Assembly: GCA_035633255.1 (NCBI GenBank)
Contig: DASQFD010000021.1
Coordinates: 1-64,000, forward strand
Length of the DNA stretch: 64,000 nt
Direction of reading: 5' to 3'
DNA from: DASQFD01 sp035633255
GTDB taxonomy: Bacteria > Actinomycetota > Actinomycetes > Actinomycetales > Dermatophilaceae
Shown: positions 32,587-42,309 of the stretch, piece after piece
Position numbering within the stretch: the stretch's first letter is position 1
Layout: each line of letters begins with the position of its first letter
Position numbers and translations under genes: made by a program
Notes under the pieces: model-generated
Told to the model about the DNA's origin: nothing
What the model saw: the letters and a program-made list of their open reading frames with translations, nothing else
The model's database searches: none

Positions 32587-33260
32587 GGCAGACTCCAGTC
32601 GAGGGGGGGCGCCCCCTGCTCGGCGAGCAGGGCGTTGGCCCGGCTGAACGGACGGGATCCGAGGAAGCCGGACCGGGCGGAGAGCGGCGACGGGTGCGCC
32701 GACTCCACGCACGGTATGCCGTGCAGCCGGGTCCGCAGGGCGCGAGCGTCCCGCCCCCACAGGATCGCCACGAGTGGGCCACCGCGTCCGACGAGGGCGT
32801 CGATGGCGCGGTCGGTCACCTCCTCCCACCCCCGGCCGCGGTGGCTGGCGGGGCGGCCCGGGGAGACGGTGAGCACCCGGTTGAGCAGCAGCACCCCGGC
32901 GTCCGCCCACGGGGTCAGGTCGCCGGTGGTGGGGCGCGGGACGCCGAGGTCGGCCACGAGCTCGGTGAAGATGTTGCCCAGGCTCGGCGGCAGCGGCCGG
33001 ACCTGCGGCGCGACGGAGAAGGAGAGCCCGACGGCGTGCCCGGGCGTCGGGTAGGGGTCCTGGCCGACCACGAGCACCCGGACCTCCGGCAACGGCCGCT
33101 CGAAGGCCCGCAGGACGAGCGGACCGCCCGGCAGGTAGCCGCGGCCGGCGGCCGTCTCCGCCCGCAGGAAGGCACCGAGCCCGGCCACGGTGCCCGAGAC
33201 CGGCTCGAGGGCCGGCACCCAGGTCGGGTGGACGAGCTCGTGCAGCGGCCGGGCGGTCAC
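32583..33260 (-). CDS. ung: Uracil-DNA glycosylase, family 1
   Basis: The GTG at 33260 is chosen because TAGCGT ends 7 nt before it; a longer frame to 33278 lacks support. The 225-aa protein has the catalytic water-activating motif GQDPYP, the uracil pocket and LLLNRVLTVSPG, and the HPSPLSA leucine-loop/His motif near the C-terminus. All family 1 elements are present. It removes uracil from DNA to begin base-excision repair. Confidence 0.9.
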   Translation of the reverse strand: MTARPLHELVHPTWVPALEPVSGTVAGLGAFLRAETAAGRGYLPGGPLVLRAFERPLPEVRVLVVGQDPYPTPGHAVGLSFSVAPQVRPLPPSLGNIFTELVADLGVPRPTTGDLTPWADAGVLLLNRVLTVSPGRPASHRGRGWEEVTDRAIDALVGRGGPLVAILWGRDARALRTRLHGIPCVESAHPSPLSARSGFLGSRPFSRANALLAEQGAPPLDWSLP

Positions 33261-33362
33261 GCGCGCCACGCTACCCACGCCCCGGGGCGGCCGGGGGTAT
33301 CAGCACGGCCCGGTCCCCCCTCCTCCTCCCAGACAGCGCAGTCCGCCCCGAGGAGCACCACC

Positions 33363-34523
33363 ATGACGCTCACCGTCGCCCCCCCGACGGCCGCCGCGAC
33401 CGCGCGGGCACCGCAGCCCCGTGAGGGGCTCCCCGCGGCGACGCCGTACCTCGAGCTGGACGTCGGGGTCGCCGTGGCCCGCTACCAGGAGCTCGCCGCC
33501 GCCCTGCCCGGCACGGGGATCCGGTATGCCGTCAAGGCCAACCCGCACCCCGCCCTCCTGCGGGCGCTCGCGACCGCCGGGTGCTCCTTCGACGTGGCGA
33601 GCCCCGCGGAGGTGCACGCCGCCCTGGCCGCCGGCGCCGCCGCCGGTGCCCTGGTCTGCTCCAACCCCGTCCGTCGGCGCGACCACGCCGCCGAGGTCGC
33701 CGGGCTGGGCGTCCGGGTGGTCGTCGTGGACAGCCCGCAGGAGGTCGCCAAGGTCGCCGAGGTGGCACCCGGCTCCTCGGTGCTGGTGCGGATCCTCGCC
33801 TCCGGCGACGGTTCGGACTGGCCGCTGTCCCGCAAGTACGGCTGCTCGCCCAGCCAGGCCGTCCGCCTGCTGCACGACGCCGCCGTCCTGGGGCTCGACC
33901 CGGCGGGGGTGTGCTTCCACGTCGGGTCGCAGCAGCGCGACCCGCGCGCGTGGTGCACACCGGTCGCGGACGCGGCCCGGGTGTTCACCGGCGCCCGCAC
34001 CCTCGGCCTGCGCCCGTGGCTGCTCGACCTGGGGGGCGGCTTCCCGGCCCGCCTGGAGGGGCAGGCGCCGCCGGTCACGGCATACGGGCGGGTCATCGAG
34101 GAGGCGCTCGACGCCGGCTTCGGGGGGGACCGGCCGCACACCCTGGCCGAGCCCGGCCGGGGCATCGTCGGCGACGCCGGCACCGTGGTCGCGCGCGTGG
34201 TCGCGGTGCTGGACCGGGGGGTGACCCGGTGGGTCTACCTGGACGCCGGCGTCTTCACCGGGCTGGTGGAGACCCTCGACGAGGCGATCCGCTACCGGCT
34301 CGAGACCTCGGCCGACGGGGGCCCGACCCGGCCGTGCGTCCTCGCCGGGCCGACGTGCGACAGCGCGGACGTGCTCTACGAGCGGCGCCCGGTGCACCTG
34401 CCCCGGGCCCTCGCGGAGGGGGACGTGGTGCGGCTGCGGTCGGCGGGGGCCTACACCACGTGCTACTCGACGGTCGGCTTCAACGGCTTCGCGCCGATGT
34501 CCACCGTGCTCACCGGGACCTGA
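33363..34523 (+). CDS. Ornithine/diaminopimelate decarboxylase-family protein, ODC-like
   Basis: The 386-aa protein is a fold-type III PLP decarboxylase. The PLP lysine is in IRYAVKANPHP. Other motifs are FDVASPAE, CFHVGSQQRDP, LLDLGGGFPA, AEPGRGIVGDAG for phosphate binding, and PTCDSADVLYE with the catalytic Cys. PTCDS.D and the length fit ornithine decarboxylase better than LysA. It would make putrescine from ornithine. The ATG has GAGGAG upstream. An MFS gene follows after 3 bp. Confidence 0.8.
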   Translation: MTLTVAPPTAAATARAPQPREGLPAATPYLELDVGVAVARYQELAAALPGTGIRYAVKANPHPALLRALATAGCSFDVASPAEVHAALAAGAAAGALVCSNPVRRRDHAAEVAGLGVRVVVVDSPQEVAKVAEVAPGSSVLVRILASGDGSDWPLSRKYGCSPSQAVRLLHDAAVLGLDPAGVCFHVGSQQRDPRAWCTPVADAARVFTGARTLGLRPWLLDLGGGFPARLEGQAPPVTAYGRVIEEALDAGFGGDRPHTLAEPGRGIVGDAGTVVARVVAVLDRGVTRWVYLDAGVFTGLVETLDEAIRYRLETSADGGPTRPCVLAGPTCDSADVLYERRPVHLPRALAEGDVVRLRSAGAYTTCYSTVGFNGFAPMSTVLTGT

Positions 34524-34526
34524 GCC

Positions 34527-35792
34527 GTGCTCCGCCTCGACTGGGCCACCCGCCGGGTGCTGGTCGCGCACGCCCTCGCCTCGGTGGGGATGTCGCTGCC
34601 GTGGCCGCTGCTGCTCGTCCTGGTGTGGACGCAGACGGAGGACCCGCTGCTGCTCGGGGTGACCGCCGCCCTGCGGATGCTTCCCGGGGTGCTGCTGTCC
34701 TGGGCCGGGGGGCGGCTCGCGGACCGGCGCGCCCGGGACCGGCTGGTCATGGCCACCCTGCTCGGCCGCGTGCTGGCGCTCGGCGTGGCCGGGGCCGGCG
34801 TGCTGACCGACCGGCTCTGGCTCGCCGTCGCCGGCTGCACGGTGGCCGTGGCCGTGGCCACCCCGGCCTACCCGGCCCTGGCGGCGGCGCTCCCGGGACT
34901 GGCCGGGCGGGAGTACCGCGCCGCCACCGACCGGCTCGTCACCGTGGAGGCCGGCGGGTTCGTCGTCGGTCCCGCGCTCGGCGGACTCGCGCTGGCGCCG
35001 GCCACCCGGCCGTGGGTGCCCGCCGCGTCGGCGCTGCTCGTGGCGCTCGCCGCCGCGGTCATCGCCGGCGTGCGGATGCCGGCTCCCTCCCTCGCCCGCC
35101 CGGGCGGGGCGCCGGGCGACCCCCGCCCGGGCGGGACGGGCGGGCGGGGCGCGGACCCGGGGTCGCCGCCGGTCGGGCTGCGGGCCACCCTGCGGGGGTC
35201 GGTGGCGCTGCGCGGCTCGCTCGCCGTCATGGCCCTGGTCAACCTCGTCTTCGGGCTCGTCGCCGTCGCCCTGGTCCCCATCGCCGACCAGCGGTGGGCC
35301 GGGGACGCGCACGCGTTCGGCCTGGCGAGCGCCGCCCTCGGCTTCGGCGGCCTCGGTGCTCCCCTGCTCGGCCGGCTCGCTCCCACCGTCGTCCGGCGGG
35401 TGCGCCGGGGCGCGGCGCTCGGTGGCCTGATGCTGCTCGTGACCGCCGCCGCGCCGCAGGTCCGCCTCGCGCTCCTGCCACTGGCCGCCGCGGGCGCGCT
35501 CGCCATCTCGGTGGAGGGGGCGGCGACGGGCATCCTGCAGGACGGGGTGGGGGACCACCTGCGCGCCTCGGTGCTCGGGCTGGGGGACTCGGTCATGCTC
35601 GGCGCCGCCCTGGTCGGCTCGCTCGTGGGCCCGCTGCTGGTCGGCCTCGCCGGTCCGGTGCCGGTGCTGCTCGGCAGCGCGCTGGCCTTCGGCAGCGGCG
35701 CCGTGCTCGTCGGCCGGTCCCGGCCGGTGGCCGCCCCCGCACCGCGGCACGCCGCCGGGACGAGGTGGCTCGACCGCACCAGAGCCCGGTGA
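34527..35792 (+). CDS. MFS transporter, possible polyamine exporter
   Basis: The GTG lies 3 bp after the decarboxylase stop, so the two are co-translated. The 421-aa protein has about ten to twelve hydrophobic segments and motif A as GGRLADRRARDRLVMA. The central loop (GGAPGDPRPGGTGGRGADPGSP) is disordered and Gly/Pro-rich. Coupling to an ornithine decarboxylase suggests export of the amine product or exchange for ornithine. This is inference from position; sequence alone does not give the substrate. Confidence 0.75.
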   Translation: MLRLDWATRRVLVAHALASVGMSLPWPLLLVLVWTQTEDPLLLGVTAALRMLPGVLLSWAGGRLADRRARDRLVMATLLGRVLALGVAGAGVLTDRLWLAVAGCTVAVAVATPAYPALAAALPGLAGREYRAATDRLVTVEAGGFVVGPALGGLALAPATRPWVPAASALLVALAAAVIAGVRMPAPSLARPGGAPGDPRPGGTGGRGADPGSPPVGLRATLRGSVALRGSLAVMALVNLVFGLVAVALVPIADQRWAGDAHAFGLASAALGFGGLGAPLLGRLAPTVVRRVRRGAALGGLMLLVTAAAPQVRLALLPLAAAGALAISVEGAATGILQDGVGDHLRASVLGLGDSVMLGAALVGSLVGPLLVGLAGPVPVLLGSALAFGSGAVLVGRSRPVAAPAPRHAAGTRWLDRTRAR

Positions 35793-35794
35793 AA

Positions 35795-35853
35795 CCCGTC
35801 CAGACCCACCCGTCCGAACCCACCCGAACCCACCCGTCCGCACCCACCCGTCG
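35795..35853. repeat. Tandem ACCCACCCGTCCG-type units
   Basis: Variants of ACCCACCCGTCCGA and AACCCACCCG repeat about four times between the MFS stop and the next gene. No hairpin is formed by them, as they are C-rich on one strand. Confidence 0.7.
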
Positions 35854-35912
35854 GGCACGTGGGCGCGGTCCCGCTCGCCGGGCCGGTCAGCCGGCCGACC
35901 CCGGGCAAGGGG

Positions 35913-36686
35913 TCAGCGCCGCTGGGGCGCCCCGGTCGCGACGAGCTGCGTGGTGCGCTTGGCGGACGTGCGGATCGCGGTGCGCTCGTCGAGCCAGCCG
36001 CCCGCCACGCCGACCACCGGCAGGCGGGCGAGGGTGCGGGTGACGATCCCGCCGCGCGGCCGGCGGTCCAGCAGGTCGTCGACCTCGAGGAAGCTGCGCG
36101 CGAGGCGCCAGAGCGTGCGCACGGTCCGCTTCGCCCCGTCCCCGAGCGCCTCCATGGCGCTGGGCGGCTCGGTCGGGTCCTCCGCGGCCTCCTCCAGGGC
36201 CCGCTCGGCGTCGGTGGCCGGGACCGAGTCCGGCGCCGGGACCAGGTCGCGCCCGAAGAGCACCGTCCCGAGCAGCGGCACCCAGTCGGCGGGGTCGGTG
36301 ACCCCGTGCTCCCGCGCGGCGGCGCACACCGCCAGACCGCTCGCCGAGGCGCCGAGGGCGGACTGGAGCGGGACCCGGTCGGCGATCGCGCCGGCGAAGC
36401 GGGGTGCGGCCGCCGCGAGCCCGGCGGTCAGGCCGATCCGCCGGACCCACCAGTCGACGCGTCGCCCGGCGGGCTGGCGGGCCCACTCCTCCGAGGCGGG
36501 CGTGACCTCCCCGACGGCGCGGTCCCGGACCGCGTCGAGGACCCGGGCCGGCAGGCTCGCCGACGCCGGCGGGTCGTCGTCGACCCCGAGCCAGCGCTGC
36601 GGGTCGCGGACGACGTGGGCGACCATGCCGGCGTAGCCGGCCAGGATTCCGGTGAGCTGCTCGTCGGTGACGGACGACGTGGCCAT
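35913..36686 (-). CDS. Unrecognised 257-aa protein
   Basis: The ATG at 36686 follows GGGGGA. The protein looks mostly helical. Its segment RRIGLTAGLAAAAPRFAGAIADRVPLQSALGASASGLAV may insert in or lie on the membrane. It ends with Arg/Lys-rich RTSAKRTTQLVATGAPQRR. Conserved-looking parts include GYAGMVAHVVRDPQRWLG and DWVPLLGTVLFGRDLV. I do not recognise it, though such Ala-rich membrane-associated proteins are common in actinobacteria. No operon partner. Confidence 0.65.
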   Translation of the reverse strand: MATSSVTDEQLTGILAGYAGMVAHVVRDPQRWLGVDDDPPASASLPARVLDAVRDRAVGEVTPASEEWARQPAGRRVDWWVRRIGLTAGLAAAAPRFAGAIADRVPLQSALGASASGLAVCAAAREHGVTDPADWVPLLGTVLFGRDLVPAPDSVPATDAERALEEAAEDPTEPPSAMEALGDGAKRTVRTLWRLARSFLEVDDLLDRRPRGGIVTRTLARLPVVGVAGGWLDERTAIRTSAKRTTQLVATGAPQRR

Positions 36687-36814
36687 GCGATCCCCCTGAG
36701 GACGTGGACGCAGGGCTCATGCCCCGGGGGGGCGCGGACCATGCGGACGGACGGCACCCGTGACCCCGGGGAGCGCCGCGAGGTGGGCCGGGCGCGCGGG
36801 GGGAGCACCCGGCA

Positions 36815-36826
36815 TACCCTGTCGCG
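36815..36826 (+). promoter_or_regulatory. -10 hexamer TACCCT, leaderless start
   Basis: TACCCT at 36815-36820 ends 6 nt before the GTG of the HAD gene. It overlaps one GGCATAC heptamer (36811-36817). Confidence 0.5.
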
Positions 36827-37498
36827 GTGACCCCGACGCCCCGCTGGCGCACGGTCCTGTTCGACCTCGACGGGACGCTGGCCGACACGATCCCGCTCAT
36901 CGTCGCGTCCTACCAGCACGCGTGGCGGACCGTGCTCGGCGTCGAGGCCGACGAGGCCGGGGCGCGGGCCTGGATCGGCCGGCCGCTGCTGCCGGCGCTG
37001 CTCGAGGAGTCGCCCGAGCACGGGCACGAGCTGGACCGGGTCTACCGCGAGTGGAACCTCGCCAACACCGACCGGCTGATCCGGCGGTATGCCGGCGTGC
37101 CCGAGCTCGTGGTCGCGCTCACCGCCGCCGGGGTCCGGTGCGCCGTGGTCACCTCCAAGCGGCGGGCGACCGCCCGGCTCGCGCTGACCGGGGTCGGTCT
37201 GGACGGGGTCGTGGACGTCGTCACCGCCCTGGAGGACACCAGCGAGCACAAGCCGTCCCCGGTGCCGCTGCGTCACGGGGCGGAGGCGGTGGGGAGGCGG
37301 CCGGAGGAGTGCGCCTACGTCGGGGACGCGGTCGTCGACGTGCGGGCGGCCCAGGCCGCCGGGATGGCGGCGGTCGCGGTGACGTGGGGCGCCGGCCGGC
37401 GGGAGGACCTGGCCGCCGCCGGCCCCGACCACCTGGTGGACACCGTGGACGAGCTACAGGAGGTGCTGCTCCCCGGCTCGCTGGAGGGGCGGGGGTGA
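36827..37498 (+). CDS. HAD-family phosphatase, phosphoglycolate-phosphatase-like
   Basis: The 223-aa protein has HAD motif I FDLDGTLADTIP with nucleophile Asp, a helical cap (residues about 20-85), motif II VVTSKR, motif III KPSPVP, and motif IV GDAVVDVRAAQAAG. It fits the Gph/PpaX group that dephosphorylates small phosphorylated metabolites such as 2-phosphoglycolate or pyrophosphate. The message is probably leaderless. The stop overlaps a GTG that could extend the next gene. Confidence 0.8.
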   Translation: MTPTPRWRTVLFDLDGTLADTIPLIVASYQHAWRTVLGVEADEAGARAWIGRPLLPALLEESPEHGHELDRVYREWNLANTDRLIRRYAGVPELVVALTAAGVRCAVVTSKRRATARLALTGVGLDGVVDVVTALEDTSEHKPSPVPLRHGAEAVGRRPEECAYVGDAVVDVRAAQAAGMAAVAVTWGAGRREDLAAAGPDHLVDTVDELQEVLLPGSLEGRG

Positions 37499-37499
37499 A

Positions 37500-37528
37500 T
37501 GACACGGCTGTCGTTCCCCCGCTAGAAT
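37500..37528 (+). promoter_or_regulatory. Sigma-70-type promoter of the DUF3263 gene
   Basis: TGACAC (37500-37505), a 17-bp spacer, then TAGAAT (37523-37528). The start would fall near 37535, after the upstream GTG at 37495, which argues that the real start is the TTG at 37561. Confidence 0.65.
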
Positions 37529-37560
37529 CCGGCGAACCACCGCCGACGAAGGGTCGATCG

Positions 37561-37848
37561 TTGAACGCCGTGCGTGAGCAGGTCCCTCTTGCCCCCGCCG
37601 CCCTGTCCGAGCGCGACCGGGAGGTCCTCGCCTTCGAGCGGCAGTGGTGGAAGTACGCCGGGTCGAAGGAGACCGCGATCAGGGAGCTCTTCGACATGAG
37701 CGCCACGCGGTACTACCAGGTGCTCAACGCCCTCCTCGACAACCCCGCGGCCTTCGAGCACGACCCGATGCTCGTCAAGCGGCTGCGCCGGCTGCGCAGC
37801 AGCCGGCAGCGGGCCCGCTCGGCGCGCCGCCTCGGCCTGCAGCCCTGA
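37561..37848 (+). CDS. DUF3263 family protein
   Basis: From TTG 37561, preceded by GAAGGG, the protein is 95 aa. A GTG at 37495 would give 117 aa but lies upstream of the apparent transcription start. It holds the family's hallmark LSERDREVLAFERQWWKYAGSKETAIRELFDMSATRYYQVLNALLD and a basic tail RLRRLRSSRQRARSARRLG. The helix-turn-helix-like middle and basic end suggest DNA binding. DUF3263 proteins are widespread in actinobacteria; role unknown. Confidence 0.82.
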   Translation: MNAVREQVPLAPAALSERDREVLAFERQWWKYAGSKETAIRELFDMSATRYYQVLNALLDNPAAFEHDPMLVKRLRRLRSSRQRARSARRLGLQP

Positions 37849-37889
37849 CGGTCGCGGCGCAGCGGCCTCACCGGACGGCCGGGCTGGCG

Positions 37890-38486
37890 TCAGCCCGCGT
37901 CCGGGTCGGGGAAGTCGACCGGCCAGCCCCGGTGCGCCAAGCGGTCCCGCACCCGTCGCAGGTCGTCCTGCGACGGCTCGGTGTGGGTGACCTCCGTGAT
38001 CACGGCGGCGATGTCGTCCGGCGTCGCCGGGCTGACGTCGGCCCGGCGCAGCGCCTTGGCGACCTTCTTGACCTCACCGCGGGTGAGGCGCCGCTCCAGC
38101 AGCGCGAGCAGCGGCTGGTAGTCGTGCTCCGGCACGCCGTACGGGTAGCCCTCTCGCAGCCATGCCACGATCCGCCCGAGGTAGCCGCCGGCCTCGGTGT
38201 CTGCGTCGTGCGCCTCGGTGGCCACCGCGCCGAGCGGCCAGCCCCCGTGCGCGAGCCGCGCCGCGACGCGGCGCCGGTCGCCGGGGGCGGGGGCCGGCCC
38301 CGGGGCCACGGCTGCCTCCGCGGAGAGCCTTCCGTCCGCGACGAGGGCCAGGGCCACCCGGTATGCCGGTGCGTCACCGATCCGCTGCCGCAGGACCAGG
38401 AGGAGGGCGGCGGCATCCTCCTCGGGCACGCCGTCGGGGTAGCCTTCGCCGACCCAGGTGAGGGCCGCGGCCAGCTGGTCGCTCAT
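37890..38486 (-). CDS. Tandem DUF3349 protein
   Basis: From ATG 38486 (a GTG at 38495 is the alternative) the protein is 198 aa with two related halves. The first has WVGEGYPDGVPEEDAAALLLVL and ends RRRVAARLAHGGWPLG. The second has WLREGYPYGVPEHDYQPLLALL, continues with ADVSPATPDDIAAVITEV and ends LRRVRDRLAHRGWPVD. Each half matches a DUF3349 domain of about 100 residues, normally found singly. The second half is the more complete. Small actinobacterial proteins of this family have no known function. Confidence 0.75.
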   Translation of the reverse strand: MSDQLAAALTWVGEGYPDGVPEEDAAALLLVLRQRIGDAPAYRVALALVADGRLSAEAAVAPGPAPAPGDRRRVAARLAHGGWPLGAVATEAHDADTEAGGYLGRIVAWLREGYPYGVPEHDYQPLLALLERRLTRGEVKKVAKALRRADVSPATPDDIAAVITEVTHTEPSQDDLRRVRDRLAHRGWPVDFPDPDAG

Positions 38487-38556
38487 CGCCGCCACGTCCC
38501 GGCGGTGCGGCTGACCGCGAGCAGCGTCGCGGCGTCATGGCTCATCGCTGCGCCCC

Positions 38557-38847
38557 CTACGACTTCTCGACCACGGTCGGGATGAGGTGCTCGAACGAGA
38601 TCGCCTTGCCGAAGCCGCCGGCGACGATGAGCGCGATGCCGAGCACCACCGCCCCGATGACGACGGCGAAGAGCACGACGGCGAGCACGCGGGCGCCCGG
38701 GTGCGGCCTGCGCCCCTCGACCTCGCCGACGCCGGCGGCCCAGGACCGCACGCCGAGGGCGAAGAGGATCGGCACGCCGGCGCCGAAGGCGAGCCCGCCG
38801 ACCAGCACGCGCCACGCGCCCTCCAGCGCGATCCCGATGATCGTCAT
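38557..38847 (-). CDS. Small membrane protein next to the phosphate transporter
   Basis: The 96-aa protein has two long hydrophobic segments (VLVGGLAFGAGVPILFALGV and VLAVVLFAVVIGAVVLGIALIVAGG) flanking a short polar loop. It ends SFEHLIPTVVEKS. The ATG has GAGGAGG and lies 9 bp after the Pit stop, so they share a transcript. Similar small proteins often follow pit genes in actinobacteria, but a function is not known to me. Confidence 0.7.
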   Translation of the reverse strand: MTIIGIALEGAWRVLVGGLAFGAGVPILFALGVRSWAAGVGEVEGRRPHPGARVLAVVLFAVVIGAVVLGIALIVAGGFGKAISFEHLIPTVVEKS

Positions 38848-38856
38848 GGCGCCTCC

Positions 38857-40094
38857 TCAGCCGTGCGTCCTGGTGTCGGCGGGCGGGACCGGCGCGGTGT
38901 GGTCGAGCACGTCGACCGGCTCGTCCCACTCGGCGGTCACGTTGTGCGCCCCGACGTGGGCCTGCCGGGACCGGTGGTACATGTACCCCGCGGCGAGGGA
39001 GAGGAGGACGACGATGGTGACCGCGCCCGCGACGCCGCCCACGAGGTTGCCCAGCGCCCACACCGCCGCCCCGACGAGCGCTGCGGAGGGGAACGTCGTG
39101 GCCCAGGCGACCACCATGCGACCGGCCACCCGCCAACGGATGTGGGTTCCGCGCCCCACGCCCGCGCCCAGGATGGAGCCGGTGGCCACGTGGGTCGTCG
39201 AGAGGGCGAAGCCGAGATGGCTCGATGCGAGGATGACCGCAGCCGTGCTGCCGTCGCCGGCAATCCCCTGCGGCGGGGTGATGTCGACCAGCCCCTTGCC
39301 GAGCGTGCGGATGATGCGCCACCCGCCGAGGTAGGTGCCCAGCGCGATCGCGACGGCGCAGGTCACCTTCACCCACAGGGGGACCGACCCGGTGTCGGTC
39401 CACGCCCCCGTCGCGATGAGGGCGAGGGTGATCACCCCCATCGTCTTCTGGGCGTCGTTGGTGCCGTGCGCCAGGGAGACGAGCGAGGCGCTGCCGATCT
39501 GGCCCCAGCGGAAGCCACGGTCCCCGAAGGCCTCGTCGACCGCCCCGGTGACCCGGAAGATGCACCAGCTGCCGACCGCGGCCACGGTCAGGGCGATGAC
39601 GGGGGAGAGCAGCGAGGGCAGGAGCACCTTTCCGACCACGCCGTCGAGCTTGGTCCCGTCGCCCACCCACTTCACGCCGGAGAAGCCGAGGCCGGCGATG
39701 GTCGCGCCGACCAGACCACCGAGCAGGGCATGGGAGGAGGAGGACGGCAGCCCCAGCAGCCACGTGAACAGGTTCCACGCGATCCCACCCACGAGGCCGG
39801 CCAGGATGATGAGGAGCAGCGCCTGACCGCCGTCGGCGACCAGCTCCGGCTTGGGTGCACCGGACTTGTCCTGGATGTCGACCACCGCGTTGCTGACGGT
39901 GAGCGCGACCTCGACGGAGAGGAAGGCGCCCACGAGGTTGAGCACCGCGGACAGCGCCACGGCCGGCTTCGGCCGCAGCGCGCCGGTGGCGATGCTTGCC
40001 GCCATGGCGTTGCCGTGTCGTGGAAGCCGTTGGTGAAGTCGAACGCCAGCGCCGTGACGACGACCAGCGCGAGCATGACGAGTTCCGCGCTCAC
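38857..40094 (-). pseudogene. pit: Inorganic phosphate transporter of the Pit family, frameshifted
   Basis: The frame from GTG 40094 encodes the normal N-terminus (LVMLALVVVTALAFDFTNGFHDT). It shifts at about 40012: one base is missing from what should read GACACGGCCAACGCCATGG. The continuing frame then gives NAMAASIATGALRPKPAVALSAVLN to the C-terminus, including the second family signature SLAHGTNDAQKTMGV and GLPSSSSHALLGGLVG. Apart from this one base the protein is complete, about 412 aa with ten or more membrane segments. A sequencing error or a fresh mutation are both possible. It would import phosphate with protons or as a metal complex. Confidence 0.8.
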
Positions 40095-40110
40095 GCAGCG
40101 AGTCTCCCAC

Positions 40111-40361
40111 CGCTGACGTCTCGCGAAAGGATGCCGGTCACCTGCGCGTCACCTGCGCGTCACCTCCCGTTGGCCTCCCTGCTTGGCACCCGCGGCGGCC
40201 CGGCCGGGTGAGGCACACGGGATCGTCTCCTCCGAAGGCGCCGGCGAGCGGTCGTCGGGCCACCCGGCGAGGTCGCGGGGCCGGCAGGGGCGGTGGCTCG
40301 GGAGGCACGGGGCTCGCGGCGCGGGTGCCACGCGTGCACGGGTGGGAACCCGGTGCCGCCG
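40111..40361. other. Gap between pit and the groEL operators
   Basis: About 250 bp. It holds a short direct repeat TCACCTGCGCG (near 40139-40160) next to the pit start. No gene or clear structured RNA is seen. Confidence 0.45.
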
Positions 40362-40388
40362 TTTGCACTCTCGTGTGGAGAGTGCCAA
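40362..40388. promoter_or_regulatory. CIRCE operator 1 (HrcA site)
   Basis: TTTGCACTC, 9-nt spacer, GAGTGCCAA. This matches the CIRCE consensus TTAGCACTC-N9-GAGTGCTAA with few changes. HrcA binds it to repress chaperone genes. Confidence 0.9.
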
Positions 40389-40396
40389 TAATGGCG

Positions 40397-40423
40397 TTGG
40401 CACTCTCGGCATGAGAGTGACAA
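40397..40423. promoter_or_regulatory. CIRCE operator 2 (HrcA site)
   Basis: TTGGCACTC, 9-nt spacer, GAGTGACAA, starting 35 bp after the first copy. Two operators imply tight heat-shock control of groEL. Confidence 0.88.
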
Positions 40424-40540
40424 TCCAGACCAGTCGGCGAGGGTCGACGACGGCGCATGTCCTGAGGCGCCGCCGTCCGCTCGTCCGTCGCGGGCGCCGC
40501 CTGGTCCTCACCAACGTTTCGCGTGGGAGGAACCACCCGA

Positions 40541-42169
<1,629 letters not shown>

Positions 42170-42187
42170 GTCCCCCGACCCCGGCGC

Positions 42188-42225
42188 CACGAGGGCGGTC
42201 CCCCCACGGGGGGGCCGCCCTCGTG
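42188..42225 (+). terminator. groEL terminator hairpin
   Basis: CACGAGGGCGG (42188-42198) pairs with CCGCCCTCGTG (42215-42225) around an inner C/G-rich stretch that extends the stem. It begins 18 bp after the groEL stop. Confidence 0.85.
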
Positions 42226-42297
42226 CCGTGCGGTGCGGCCGCACCCGTTTGGGCCGCACCCGGCGGCGAACGGCAGGCGGTCCCGGCGGAGCCTGCC

Positions 42298-42309
42298 TAC
42301 GCTGGTGCC
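42298..42309 (+). promoter_or_regulatory. -10 hexamer TACGCT, leaderless start
   Basis: TACGCT at 42298-42303, 6 nt before the ATG of the PhyH-type gene, with no ribosome site. Confidence 0.5.

Noticed and set aside
40111..40361. Possible structured RNA upstream of pit
   Set aside because: The stretch is GC-rich with short repeats, but I could not find a conserved riboswitch core by eye.
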